From an uncultured Ruthenibacterium sp. (GTDB lineage Bacteria; Bacillota; Clostridia; Oscillospirales; Ruminococcaceae), in contig CAJUMH010000011.1 of NCBI GenBank assembly GCA_910587145.1, forward strand, positions 5,167 to 69,166: a DNA stretch of 64,000 nucleotides, in the 5' to 3' direction. A program made the translations under genes and the position numbers. The notes under the pieces were generated by a model. It did no database searches. It was not told the DNA's origin and was given only the letters and a program-made list of their open reading frames with translations. Of this stretch, positions 1 through 8,029 are shown one piece after another (within the stretch, counting starts at the first letter, position 1; every line of letters starts with the position of its first letter).

Positions 1-899
1 CCGACGGGCAGCGTGTAGCGGATGGCGTTGGGGTCGTCTGTTGAAAATTTGGCCGAAAGCTTCATGCCGTAGATCTCGTACTCCACGGTATTTGTGCAGC
101 CGGGCGCCATGCGCTTCATTTCCAGCTGCATGGGGAAAATATCGCCCGCGCCGTTCTCTGCCTCGCACGTTACGATGGCGTTGTCCCACGTCTCGCACGG
201 AAAGGGCTTTCCCGTTTCGTCCGGCCGCGTTTTGGCAATGTTTGCAAGCTGCGCGGATACGGTTTTGGGCACAAAGCCCAGCCGGAACGGCAGGTGCTGC
301 GTGTGGATGCCGAGGTCGCCCATGCAGCCGTATTCGCCGTTGGCCGCGCGCATACGCTTCCAGTTGATGGGCTTTGTAAGATCCATATCGGAGGAATGCT
401 TGATGGCAAAGCGCGCTTCGATGATCTGGCCGAACGCGCCCTCGCGGTACCAGCGCACCATTTGCTGCACAGCCGGGTAATAGGGGAATTCGCTGGCGCA
501 GCGCACAAAAACGCCGGGGTTCTGCGCCATTGCGCCGTGGATCTCGGCGCAGGCGGCAAGATCCATGCCAAACGGCTTTTCTCCCAAAAGATGCTTGCCC
601 GCGCGGATGATATCGCCGTACACCTGCGCGTGCAGATGATGGGGCACGGCGCAGTAGACGGCCTCGACCTCGGGGTTTGCGAGCAGCTCGTGGTAATCGC
701 TGTAACAATACTTTGTATCGGGCACCCGGCGGAACCAATCGAGGTTCTGCGGCGATACATCGCATGCTGCCGCGATCACGGGGCGGGGCGTATCGCCCGC
801 AAGGTGCAGCCAGCGCATGGAGACGCTTGCGAATTCCCGCCCCATCAGGCCGCAGCCGATCACGCCAAAACGAACGGGAGCGCTGCATTTTTCGCTCAT
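1..899 (-). CDS. Gfo/Idh/MocA family oxidoreductase, 3' end cut by window edge
   Basis: Leftward reading frame open from ATG at 899 to the window edge, about 299 codons seen. An N-terminal Rossmann motif (GVIGCGLMG, residues 12-20) and the family's EKP motif (LLGEKPFGMDL, about residue 105) identify an NAD(P)-dependent sugar or cyclitol dehydrogenase of the Gfo/Idh/MocA superfamily. A second-domain sheet region follows (e.g. GEYGCMGDLGIHTQHLPFRL). The start overlaps the stop of the upstream aminotransferase as ATGA, implying translational coupling. It is the last visible gene of the leftward sugar operon. The substrate cannot be read from sequence; oxidation or epimerisation of a sugar hydroxyl is the usual activity. 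The true C-terminus lies outside the window. Confidence 0.88.
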   Translation of the reverse strand, partial: MSEKCSAPVRFGVIGCGLMGREFASVSMRWLHLAGDTPRPVIAAACDVSPQNLDWFRRVPDTKYCYSDYHELLANPEVEAVYCAVPHHLHAQVYGDIIRAGKHLLGEKPFGMDLAACAEIHGAMAQNPGVFVRCASEFPYYPAVQQMVRWYREGAFGQIIEARFAIKHSSDMDLTKPINWKRMRAANGEYGCMGDLGIHTQHLPFRLGFVPKTVSAQLANIAKTRPDETGKPFPCETWDNAIVTCEAENGAGDIFPMQLEMKRMAPGCTNTVEYEIYGMKLSAKFSTDDPNAIRYTLPV

Positions 900-2449
900 G
901 CGCGCACCTCCTTTGCCGTTTGCGTCAGCGCCGTTTCCATGCGCGTAAGCAGCTTGTCCGTCATGGCCTCGGTGACGATGAGCGGCAGCTTGGTCAGCGC
1001 GACGGGCGGGCAGTTTGGCTTGTAGGTCTGGGCGCTCACATCCACACAGGCCTCCGTGTTCATGCGCGTGCAGAAGCTGGCCGCTGCGTCTGCCGTGGCA
1101 AAGCGCAGCGCCGTCATGTGCGCGTCGCCTTCAACGCCGGTGCAGACGGAGGAAAATCGCGCCGCCAGCGCCGCGGCGGCCTCGTGATAATAGCGGCCCG
1201 CCGCCTCAATGTGCGGCCCGTTCGCGCCGATGAATTCCATCGTGATCAGATACGAAAGGCTGGCCAGCTCCTCCTGCCCGTTCGTCACCAGCGCGCCGAA
1301 CTGGCTCAGGCTGTCGAAGGCGGCGCTGGTAAGGATCTTGCTGGCGGGATACGTCCCGCCCGGGAAGCCCTTGCCCACCGAGACAAAATCCGGCGCAAGG
1401 CCGTATTTACGGAACAAAAACAGGCCGTCGTACCACGCGCAGGACTGGATCTCGTCGCAGAGCACCGGGGTATCCGTCTCGCGGCAAAGGCGGTACGCGG
1501 TATGCAGGTATTCCTCGTTCAACCGGATGCCGCCGTAGTTCATCAGGATAATTTCGTGGCAAAAGCCCGCCGTTTTGTATTTGCCAGTGTTATACCGGCG
1601 CAGCGCGGCCTCAAAGCCCGCGGCGTCGTTGATGGGCACGGACACCACCCGATAGATCGCCTCTTTTTCCGCCGCCGCGTAGAATTCCGGCCACAGGCCG
1701 CGCAGCGTCTGCGCCAGCACGGTGGTGCCGTGGTAGTTGCCCGTCACGCCGCCCGCGTTATCCGCCATCACCACAAATACCGGCACGCGCCCCGCGTACT
1801 GCGCCGGCGCGCCGTCGATGGTGTAAAAGCGCGAGAGCATCATTTTCAGCGCGGCCTCAACGGCCAGCGAGCCTGTCTCCAAATTGATCACGCAGTTCAG
1901 CACGCCGGGCTCCTTTTTCGCGAGCACCGCGTCGAGCGCGGGGCTGTCCGGCGCAAGGCCATTGGCCGCGGCAATCAGCCGGCGTTCCAGCGTGCGTGTG
2001 ATAAAACCGCGCGTATTGTTGTGTGTGGCGTTGGGAATGCCCAGCCTTTTGGCGTTTTCGATGAGCGCGTAGCCGGGAAAATCGTGGCCGAGCGGGATCT
2101 GGTAGTGCTCGCTCTTGCCCGCGAAATAGAGCCGCCCGTCCTCGCCGAGGCGGAACGCGCCCAGCCCGCCCAGCGGCGCGGCATAGCCGTGCTGGGCCGC
2201 CCGGTAGGAATACGTAGGCGCGCCGTCCTCCGTGTTCGGGAAGGGGGGCACGAGCGTTTGGCCCACGCGGCCCATCAGCGACTCCTGCCGCGCGGCGAAC
2301 GCCTCGGGGTAAAAGTCGATCGCTTCGTCGGCAAGGGCGCGCAGCGCCGTCTCGCTTTCGCCGGTCAGCGCGGCACGCGCGCGGCACACTGCCGCGGTAT
2401 ACTCCCTGCCGAGAAGGTCGGTGAGGGAACGCCGGATGTTTTGAAGCAT
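896..2449 (-). CDS. Class III PLP aminotransferase-like protein
   Basis: 517 aa. Fold-type I PLP enzyme of the class III (acetylornithine/GABA aminotransferase) type. Visible elements are the Asp motif VLCDEIQSCAW and the PLP-lysine region DFVSVGKGFPGGTYPASK. The start at 2449 is chosen because a GGAG Shine-Dalgarno precedes it by about 8 bases; longer in-frame upstream sequence looks non-coding. The N-terminal region (FPNTEDGAPTYSYRAAQ, LGHDFPGYALIENAK) is longer than in ordinary class III enzymes. It lies between the AraA-like isomerase and the partial oxidoreductase and overlaps the latter by 4 bases. In a catabolic operon it may transfer an amino group from an amino sugar or sugar-derived compound. 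That role is inference. Confidence 0.82.
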   Translation of the reverse strand: MLQNIRRSLTDLLGREYTAAVCRARAALTGESETALRALADEAIDFYPEAFAARQESLMGRVGQTLVPPFPNTEDGAPTYSYRAAQHGYAAPLGGLGAFRLGEDGRLYFAGKSEHYQIPLGHDFPGYALIENAKRLGIPNATHNNTRGFITRTLERRLIAAANGLAPDSPALDAVLAKKEPGVLNCVINLETGSLAVEAALKMMLSRFYTIDGAPAQYAGRVPVFVVMADNAGGVTGNYHGTTVLAQTLRGLWPEFYAAAEKEAIYRVVSVPINDAAGFEAALRRYNTGKYKTAGFCHEIILMNYGGIRLNEEYLHTAYRLCRETDTPVLCDEIQSCAWYDGLFLFRKYGLAPDFVSVGKGFPGGTYPASKILTSAAFDSLSQFGALVTNGQEELASLSYLITMEFIGANGPHIEAAGRYYHEAAAALAARFSSVCTGVEGDAHMTALRFATADAAASFCTRMNTEACVDVSAQTYKPNCPPVALTKLPLIVTEAMTDKLLTRMETALTQTAKEVRA

Positions 2450-2596
2450 TTTAATCTCTCCTTTCGCGCAGGGCGCGCCGCGTGTTGGGCACGCGCGCTG
2501 CCTTTGCGGCTGGTTTCGTGTATTTTGGGGTACCGTCATACGGCAGGAAGAGCGGCGGGGCACCCCCTCGGGCGCGGCCCGCCTTGGCGCGGCGGC

Positions 2597-4000
2597 TTAC
2601 AATTCGATCAATTCCACGCCGAGCAGACGGCATAAAAGCCTTACGCGCGCGGTGTGCTCGCCCAAAATGATGGTTTCGTGGTGCGTGCCGCCGCATTCGA
2701 GCCACGCCGTCACACACCTGCGCACGCCCGACGCCGGGCGAAAGAACAGGTACGGCATATCAATCTTTTTCAGGCCGCACTCGTCCAGCACCTCGCCGGG
2801 CGCGTAGACAAGCCGAAAACGCTCTCCCCCCACATGAACCAGGCTCATGACCGCCGCGGGGCCGGGCCGCAGCGTGAAGACCGGCGTCGGCGGGTTCGCG
2901 AGCCCGCCCTCGTTGAACACACGGTCCATCAGGAAGGGCTTTCGGTCGGTGCGGGCCATCGCCCAGTTGCCCTCGCCGGCATGGCACAGCAAAATGGCCT
3001 CGCGCGCAAAATCCATCATGTACATCTCGCTGAAATCGGCCTGTCCGCACAGCCGCGCCATGGCGGCCGTCAGCATTGCCGTGGTGGCGTCGCCTTCGGC
3101 GGCGTAGCCGTAGCCCTCGGCCATCAGATCGGACGCGGCCAAAAACGGCAGATGGGTAAAGCGCCCGTCCGCACCGAATTCCTCAAAATGCGCGGTATAG
3201 CCCGCATAGCCGTTTTCCTGTAAATAGCGGCGCAGGCCAAGGTACATCCGCACCGATTCCGCGTGGCGCTCGGGCGCAAGCCCTGGGTCGATGTCAAACA
3301 GCTCCCGCTCTTCGGCCACGCGCGCGGCAATGGCGTCGTCGGAAACTTCGGCGCAGAACCGCTGCACCGTCCCGATGGAATCATAGATGAATTCCGGCCC
3401 CAATTTGCGGAACACGGCCATGTCGTCCGTGATGACATCGCCCATTCCGGCCAGCTTGCCGATGATGCCGATCTTCATCCGGCGCAGCTCCTTCACGGTG
3501 CGCGCGGCGGCGGCAAAATCCGAGATAAAAGCGGCGAGCTCCCCGCTTTTTCGGCTGCCTGCGAAGAACGCGCAGGGAATGCCCGCGCGCATCAGGCAGT
3601 TGGCATTATCCTGCGCGCCGTGGATGCCCTGATTGACCGTCAGCTCCCATTCCTCAAAATCGCCGCCGACGGTCTCATCCGGCTGCACCAGCGCCAGCGC
3701 CAGCGGCAAAGCGTTGTGCCGCATCGCGCGCGCAAGATACTGGCCCTGCGCATAGCTGAGCATCAGGATCAGAATGCCGTCCAGTCCTTCGGCGTTGTAC
3801 TGCGCCGTCAGAGACTCGATCGTCTCGCGGCCCGCGGCGATGCGCGGAAACGTAAATTCCGCTGCGCCGGCGAGGGAAGCCAGTACCTCCTGCGCATAGC
3901 GGCGCTGGCTTTCCATGATGCCGGGGAAGATCGGCTCGTAGTCCCCCAGCATCAGTGCCAGCACGCCAAGGCGTGGCTTGCTGCTTGTCTTCATAAACAT
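2597..4000 (-). CDS. L-arabinose isomerase-like sugar isomerase
   Basis: 467 aa, close to the usual 470-500 of AraA. Residues that can be matched to the four metal/catalytic positions of AraA are a Glu in GYAAEGD, a Glu in FSEMYMMDF, a His in LLCHAGEGN and a His in GGTHHETIILGE. Overall similarity to canonical AraA is limited, so the substrate is probably another aldose or ketose. The start at 4000 has GGAG five bases upstream. The start codon region overlaps the end of the kinase gene by 10 bases. With the kinase and the class II aldolase it completes an isomerase-kinase-aldolase cassette: aldose to ketose, ketose phosphate, then aldol cleavage. A 147-bp gap with GC-rich sequence separates it from the aminotransferase. 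Confidence 0.8.
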   Translation of the reverse strand: MFMKTSSKPRLGVLALMLGDYEPIFPGIMESQRRYAQEVLASLAGAAEFTFPRIAAGRETIESLTAQYNAEGLDGILILMLSYAQGQYLARAMRHNALPLALALVQPDETVGGDFEEWELTVNQGIHGAQDNANCLMRAGIPCAFFAGSRKSGELAAFISDFAAAARTVKELRRMKIGIIGKLAGMGDVITDDMAVFRKLGPEFIYDSIGTVQRFCAEVSDDAIAARVAEERELFDIDPGLAPERHAESVRMYLGLRRYLQENGYAGYTAHFEEFGADGRFTHLPFLAASDLMAEGYGYAAEGDATTAMLTAAMARLCGQADFSEMYMMDFAREAILLCHAGEGNWAMARTDRKPFLMDRVFNEGGLANPPTPVFTLRPGPAAVMSLVHVGGERFRLVYAPGEVLDECGLKKIDMPYLFFRPASGVRRCVTAWLECGGTHHETIILGEHTARVRLLCRLLGVELIEL

Positions 4001-5652
4001 ACGCTCTCCTGTTCTGTTTTATTTGCCGGCTCCCGGGCAGCCGGCGCGGGCCGCTGCACGGTGTTTTCGGGCGTTTTGAGCTCTTGCCGTGCCTCTTTGC
4101 TCCCTGCGCTTTCGGCCGCATCCGCCTGCGGCGTGTGATACAGCGGCCGCACGGCCGCATACAGCCGCTTGTACAGCGCGTAGGCTTTGCGGCAGGCCAG
4201 CGCGTTTTCAGCGTTGGGAGAATAAACGGCCGAACGCTCCATACGGGGGAAGGTATTGCGCTCGATGAGCCCGCAGCCCCAGCCCGCGAGCAATGCGGCG
4301 CCCATGGCCGTGGCCTCGCCGCACACCGGCACATGGAACGCGCGGCCGCACACGTCCGCCTTGATCTGCTGCCACACGGCGCTGCGCGCGCCGCCGCCCA
4401 GGGAATACACCGCATCAGCCGGACATCCCAGAGCATCCAGCATCTCCAAAAAATCACGCAGCAAAAACGCGACCGATTCCATCACACTGCGCACAAAATG
4501 CGCGCGCGTGGTAGAGAGCCGCGCGCCGAAAAATGCGGCGCGGGCGTTTTCGCAGGCGTCCGGGTCTACGCTGCCGGACAAAAACGGCAAAAAAACCAGG
4601 CCCTCGCACCCGCAGGGCACGGCTTGCGCCAGTGTGTCCAGCGCGGCGTAGCCCCTGGCCCCGGCGGGCAGATCGCGGCAGAATTCGTCCCGGAACCAGC
4701 GCAGCGCCATGCCCGCCGTGTTGCCGATGGGCAGGTACAGATATTTGCCCGCCAGCGCGTGGCGGTAAATGGTGACGCGGTGGCCCCGCGCGAACACGGG
4801 CGCGTCGGTGCAGGCAGCCATCACGAGCGCGGTGCCGGTGGTCTCCGTCACCGTGCCGGGAGACACGCCGCCCGCCGCCAGCGCGGCGGCCGTCTGATCC
4901 ATCGCGCCCGTCACCACGGGGATCCCGGCGGGCAGGCCCAGTGCCGCCGCCGCGTCCGGCAGCAGCGGCCCGGCCGCTTCGCCGCACTCGAGCGGCTCGG
5001 GCAGCTTTTCCGGCGGGACGCCCGCCGCGTCTAACGCCGCCGCCCAATACGCGCCGCGGCGCAGGTCAAACCAGCCCGTCGAGGTTTGCAGCGATTTTTC
5101 GGTAATAAACCGTCCGGTCATCCAATGGAGAAAATAGTCCTCCAGCAGCAGAAATTTGCGGGCGCGCGAAAATAACTCCGGCGCGTTTTTACGCAGCCAT
5201 AAGAGCTTTGCCAGCGGCAGCGCGCCCGAAATGCCGGGAAGCCCGGTTGTGCGGTAAAATATCTCCTCCGGCAGGCGGCTGCGCAGCGCTTCGGCCTCGG
5301 TGCCGGCGCGTCCGTCCAACCAAACAAGGAAGGGGCAAAGCGGCGTGCCCGCGCCGTCCACGGGGACAAGCGTTTCCCCCTGTGTGGCGACGCTCACGGC
5401 GGCGGGCGTCCAGCCGGGCGCGGCGGCCAGTGCCTCGGCCATGCCCATTCGCGCGGCGTCAAGGTACAGCCCAGCTTTGGCCTCTACGCGTTCGCCGCAG
5501 GCCGTCAGCGCGTATTCCCGCACGCTGCACGCGAGCAGCCGCAGAGCGGGCGAAAACAGGCAGGCCTTTACCGCCGTTGTGCCGATATCCAGCACGGCGA
5601 TGCATTTTTGGGGCGCGCCGCCCGCCGCGCCGCCCGCATTACGCCCGTCCAT
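3991..5652 (-). CDS. FGGY-family carbohydrate kinase (xylulokinase-like)
   Basis: 553 aa. ATP-dependent sugar kinase of the hexokinase/actin fold. PHOSPHATE-1 motif VLDIGTTAVKA is near the N-terminus; WLDGRAG, GAMDQTAAALAAG, TETTGTALVMA and the adenosine motif SLGGGARSAVWQQIKADV are in the expected order. The chosen start (5652) overlaps the aldolase gene's 3' end by 14 bases and lacks a strong Shine-Dalgarno, so translation is probably coupled to the aldolase. The C-terminal 30-40 residues (after YHTPQADAAESAG) are a hydrophilic tail outside the kinase fold. Expected role: phosphorylate the ketose made by the AraA-like isomerase. FGGY kinases act on ketoses, polyols and related compounds, so the substrate is open. 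Confidence 0.87.
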   Translation of the reverse strand: MDGRNAGGAAGGAPQKCIAVLDIGTTAVKACLFSPALRLLACSVREYALTACGERVEAKAGLYLDAARMGMAEALAAAPGWTPAAVSVATQGETLVPVDGAGTPLCPFLVWLDGRAGTEAEALRSRLPEEIFYRTTGLPGISGALPLAKLLWLRKNAPELFSRARKFLLLEDYFLHWMTGRFITEKSLQTSTGWFDLRRGAYWAAALDAAGVPPEKLPEPLECGEAAGPLLPDAAAALGLPAGIPVVTGAMDQTAAALAAGGVSPGTVTETTGTALVMAACTDAPVFARGHRVTIYRHALAGKYLYLPIGNTAGMALRWFRDEFCRDLPAGARGYAALDTLAQAVPCGCEGLVFLPFLSGSVDPDACENARAAFFGARLSTTRAHFVRSVMESVAFLLRDFLEMLDALGCPADAVYSLGGGARSAVWQQIKADVCGRAFHVPVCGEATAMGAALLAGWGCGLIERNTFPRMERSAVYSPNAENALACRKAYALYKRLYAAVRPLYHTPQADAAESAGSKEARQELKTPENTVQRPAPAAREPANKTEQESVCL

Positions 5653-6478
5653 CGCTGCCGAATACGCGCATATGATGCATCGTCGCCTGCTTGACGGCCT
5701 CGGTGACAAGCGGCATCAGCTCAAACGCGCCGGTCGCATCGGAAAAATGGTCGTGCGCCGCGCGCGCCGCCGTGAGGTTGTTGTGTGTGAAAATATTGAT
5801 CTTGGAAATGCCGCCCGCGACACACGCGCGGAACGCATCGTCCGAAAGGCCGCTGCCGCCGTGCAGCACAAGCGGCGTTTGGCAGGCCGCCGCAATGCGC
5901 GAAAGGCAGCTGAGGTTTAGCACAGGCTTTTTTGTGTAAACGCCGTGCGCGGTGCCGATGGCCACGGCCAAGGCGTCGCAGCCGCTTTCCTCGGCAAAGC
6001 GCAGCGCCTGCTCCGGCTGGGTATAGACGCCTTGAGCGATCGCCCCCTCGGCCGAGCCGTTCGAGCCGACGTGCCCGATTTCGGCCTCCAGCGAGCAGCC
6101 CGCCGCGTGCGCCCTGACGGCCATTTCGCGCGTGCGGTGCACGTTTTCCGCAAAGGAAAGCATGCTGCAGTCGTACATCACCGAGGAAAAGCCCAGGCGG
6201 ATGGCTTCCTCCACAAGCTCCGGGGTGAAGCCGTGGTCAAAGTGCAGCGCCACGGGCACGCGGGCGCGCTTTGCCATGCCGAGCATCATATCGGCGTATT
6301 CCGCAAGGCCCGCGCCCGGCAGCAGGCTCTCCGCCGGGCCGATGATGACGGGGGAGCGCAGCTCCTCCGCCGCCGCAAGAATGCCCTTTGTCATTTCGAG
6401 GGTGACGCAGTTGAACAGCCCGACGGCATAGTGCTTTTTGCGCGTATCCGCGAGGATGGTTTTCAGATCGACAAGCAT
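5639..6478 (-). CDS. Class II (Zn-dependent) ketose-bisphosphate aldolase
   Basis: 279 aa, usual length for the FbaA/GatY/KbaY family. Zinc and substrate motifs visible: VALHFDHGF, EAEIGHVG, GTAHGVYTKKP, LVLHGGSGL and the phosphate-binding KINIFTHNN. ATGs occur at 6484 and 6478; GGAGG at 6486-6490 is 1 base from the first and 7 from the second, so 6478 is taken as the start. It would cleave the phosphorylated ketose made by the adjacent kinase into dihydroxyacetone phosphate and an aldehyde. Its place in a sugar operon argues for a tagatose- or fructose-type catabolic aldolase rather than the glycolytic one. Sequence alone does not decide the stereospecificity. Confidence 0.88.
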   Translation of the reverse strand: MLVDLKTILADTRKKHYAVGLFNCVTLEMTKGILAAAEELRSPVIIGPAESLLPGAGLAEYADMMLGMAKRARVPVALHFDHGFTPELVEEAIRLGFSSVMYDCSMLSFAENVHRTREMAVRAHAAGCSLEAEIGHVGSNGSAEGAIAQGVYTQPEQALRFAEESGCDALAVAIGTAHGVYTKKPVLNLSCLSRIAAACQTPLVLHGGSGLSDDAFRACVAGGISKINIFTHNNLTAARAAHDHFSDATGAFELMPLVTEAVKQATMHHMRVFGSDGRA

Positions 6479-6575
6479 GAGCATGCCTCCTTTTGGAATC
6501 GGGACCGATCCCGGAACGTTTTATATGGCCGAAGATTTTTTGGCCGAAGACCCCTTCGGCAGACAAGGCGACCTT

Positions 6576-7715
6576 TTAATACAGGATCGGCACAAAGTGC
6601 CCTTCCGCGTCGGCCTGCTTCGCCGCAAGGCAGCTTGCGGCGCTGACAAGCCCCGCCGAGAGATCCGACTGCGCCTCGCCGCCGTCGAGCACGCGCAAAA
6701 AATCCAGCGCGAGCTGTTCGTCGCCGCCAAAGTGCATCCCGGCGGGGAAGCGGAACGCGTGTGTGACGGTTTGCGGAGAGCGGTAGCGGTCCTCGCGGAT
6801 CTCGGCCGTGTAAAAATCGAATTCCGCGCTGCCCTCGGTGCCGATCAGCCGCGCGCCGCGCCGCCCCGCGCTTTTTTTGACGGTAAAATTCTGGCTGTAG
6901 CTGATGAGCATCCCGCTGCCTGTGGTAAAGATGGCGCTTGCGCCGTCTTCGTTGCCGGTATCGGCGGCAAAGCAGCAGGCGTCGCCCTGCACGTCCTCTT
7001 TCAGGATGTTTTTTACCACATAGCTGCTCTCCGGGCAGGTATGGTATTCCGGGCAATCGGGACAGTGCAGCCCCGCCGGCCGCTCGCCCTTGAAGTGCAG
7101 CTTGGCGGTTTTTGCCGCGACGGATAGCGGCCGCTCGCCCGTGAGAAAATGGATGTAATCGATGTCGTGCGTGGCCTTTTGCAAAAACAGGCCGCCCGTC
7201 TCGGAGGCGTCGCGGTACCAGCTGTGATAGTACACGCTGCCGTAGGGCACATTATTAACGGCCTGTACCATTGTCAGCCTGCCCAGTACGCCGCTTTCTA
7301 CAATGCGCCTCATCTCGAGCGTAATGCTCGAGAGCCGCAGCGGGAACGATACGACAACGCGCTTTTCCTTCCCCTCGGCGGCGGCGCGCAGCGTTTCGTA
7401 CTGCGCACGGGAGGTACAGACGGGCTTTTCCAAAAACAGCGGCAGCCCCAGTGCCAGCACGCGGCAGGCAAGCGGCGTGTGCAGCGAGCAGCGCGTGCCG
7501 ATGAATACGCCGTCCAGCTCCATGCGCAGCAGCTCGTCTGCGCTGTCTACCCACCGTGTGGAGGCAAAATAGGGATCCTCTTGATAAAGAGGGGCAAGCT
7601 GCTCGCGGCGCGGGTCGGCCACGGCGGCCACCGAGAGCCGCGCCTCCAGCGCGCGGAACGATTTCATCATTGTTTCCGAGCGCAGCCCGTAGCCGATAAA
7701 TCCGATGCGTTTCAT
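6576..7715 (-). CDS. Gfo/Idh/MocA family oxidoreductase with Cys cluster
   Basis: 379 aa and the first gene of the leftward operon. N-terminal Rossmann motif GFIGYGLRSE and the EKP motif (PLFLEKPVCTS) place it in the Gfo/Idh/MocA superfamily. The middle contains the Lys/Asp/His catalytic region (LQKATHDIDYIHFLTG). About residues 219-229 hold a Cys-rich stretch (CPDCPEYHTC) that may be structural or metal-binding and is seen only in a subset of the family. Start at 7715 is preceded by AGGAAG. It is divergent from the transporter genes across a shared 314-bp control region. It shares only superfamily similarity with the partial oxidoreductase at the window edge, so the locus has two distinct dehydrogenase steps. 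Confidence 0.88.
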   Translation of the reverse strand: MKRIGFIGYGLRSETMMKSFRALEARLSVAAVADPRREQLAPLYQEDPYFASTRWVDSADELLRMELDGVFIGTRCSLHTPLACRVLALGLPLFLEKPVCTSRAQYETLRAAAEGKEKRVVVSFPLRLSSITLEMRRIVESGVLGRLTMVQAVNNVPYGSVYYHSWYRDASETGGLFLQKATHDIDYIHFLTGERPLSVAAKTAKLHFKGERPAGLHCPDCPEYHTCPESSYVVKNILKEDVQGDACCFAADTGNEDGASAIFTTGSGMLISYSQNFTVKKSAGRRGARLIGTEGSAEFDFYTAEIREDRYRSPQTVTHAFRFPAGMHFGGDEQLALDFLRVLDGGEAQSDLSAGLVSAASCLAAKQADAEGHFVPILY

Positions 7716-7754
7716 GGATCATGCTTCCTTTCTGCCGGGAAATCTTTCCAGGCT

Positions 7755-7778
7755 GCTAATAAAATTGCGTTTATTAGC
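7755..7778. promoter_or_regulatory. 24-bp perfect palindrome, candidate operator
   Basis: GCTAATAAA (7755-7763) and TTTATTAGC (7770-7778) form a 9-bp perfect inverted repeat around a 6-bp centre. It lies 40 bp upstream of the leftward operon's start codon. It is AT-rich and has no T-tract, so a DNA-binding site for a repressor or activator is likelier than a terminator. Confidence 0.5.
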
Positions 7779-7844
7779 GAATTTTGAGCGCCTTCTTGTT
7801 TATTTTTACTAAAGAAATGCTCAACTCTTTGACGTTATTTTCTC

Positions 7845-7873
7845 TTGACACTTGGGCAAATTGCTGATATATT
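7845..7873 (+). promoter_or_regulatory. Sigma-A promoter for the transporter/hydrolase operon
   Basis: TTGACA (7845-7850), 17-bp spacer, TATATT (7868-7873). This is a near-consensus housekeeping promoter reading toward the permease gene at 8030, leaving a leader of about 150 bases. The rest of the 314-bp intergenic region holds the palindrome at 7755 and the repeated AAGCGCTCT sites. Confidence 0.75.
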
Positions 7874-7883
7874 GGAAGTACCG

Positions 7884-7971
7884 AAGCGCTCTGCATGATT
7901 ATTGTGCCATAAAATGAGGGGAAAAGTCAATACTTCCCGGCCAAATTCTCCGGGAAAAGAGAAAGCGCTCT
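7884..7971 (+). promoter_or_regulatory. Two copies of AAGCGCTCT, LacI/cre-like half-sites, with a hairpin between
   Basis: AAGCGCTCT occurs at 7884-7892 and 7963-7971, just downstream of the promoter. The core AGCGCT is palindromic, and the second copy in context (GAAAGCGCTCTTTAT) resembles LacI-family or cre operators. Between them TTCCCGG (7934-7940) and CCGGGAA (7950-7956) form a 7-bp stem with a 9-base loop. A position downstream of the promoter suits repression. No regulator gene is in the visible locus. Confidence 0.4.
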
Positions 7972-8029
7972 TTATTAAAATAGATTCGATTTATTACTAA
8001 TAAAAAAGAAAAGAGCAGGAGGTTATCTT

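Noticed and set aside
5639..6478. Glycolytic fructose-bisphosphate aldolase
   Set aside because: The gene is embedded and overlapping in a sugar operon with its own isomerase and kinase, so a pathway-specific ketose-(bis)phosphate aldolase is more likely.
6520..6575. Terminator between the first two genes of the leftward operon
   Set aside because: GCCGAA/TTCGGC can pair but no T-tract follows in either direction, and the downstream gene has no other promoter visible.
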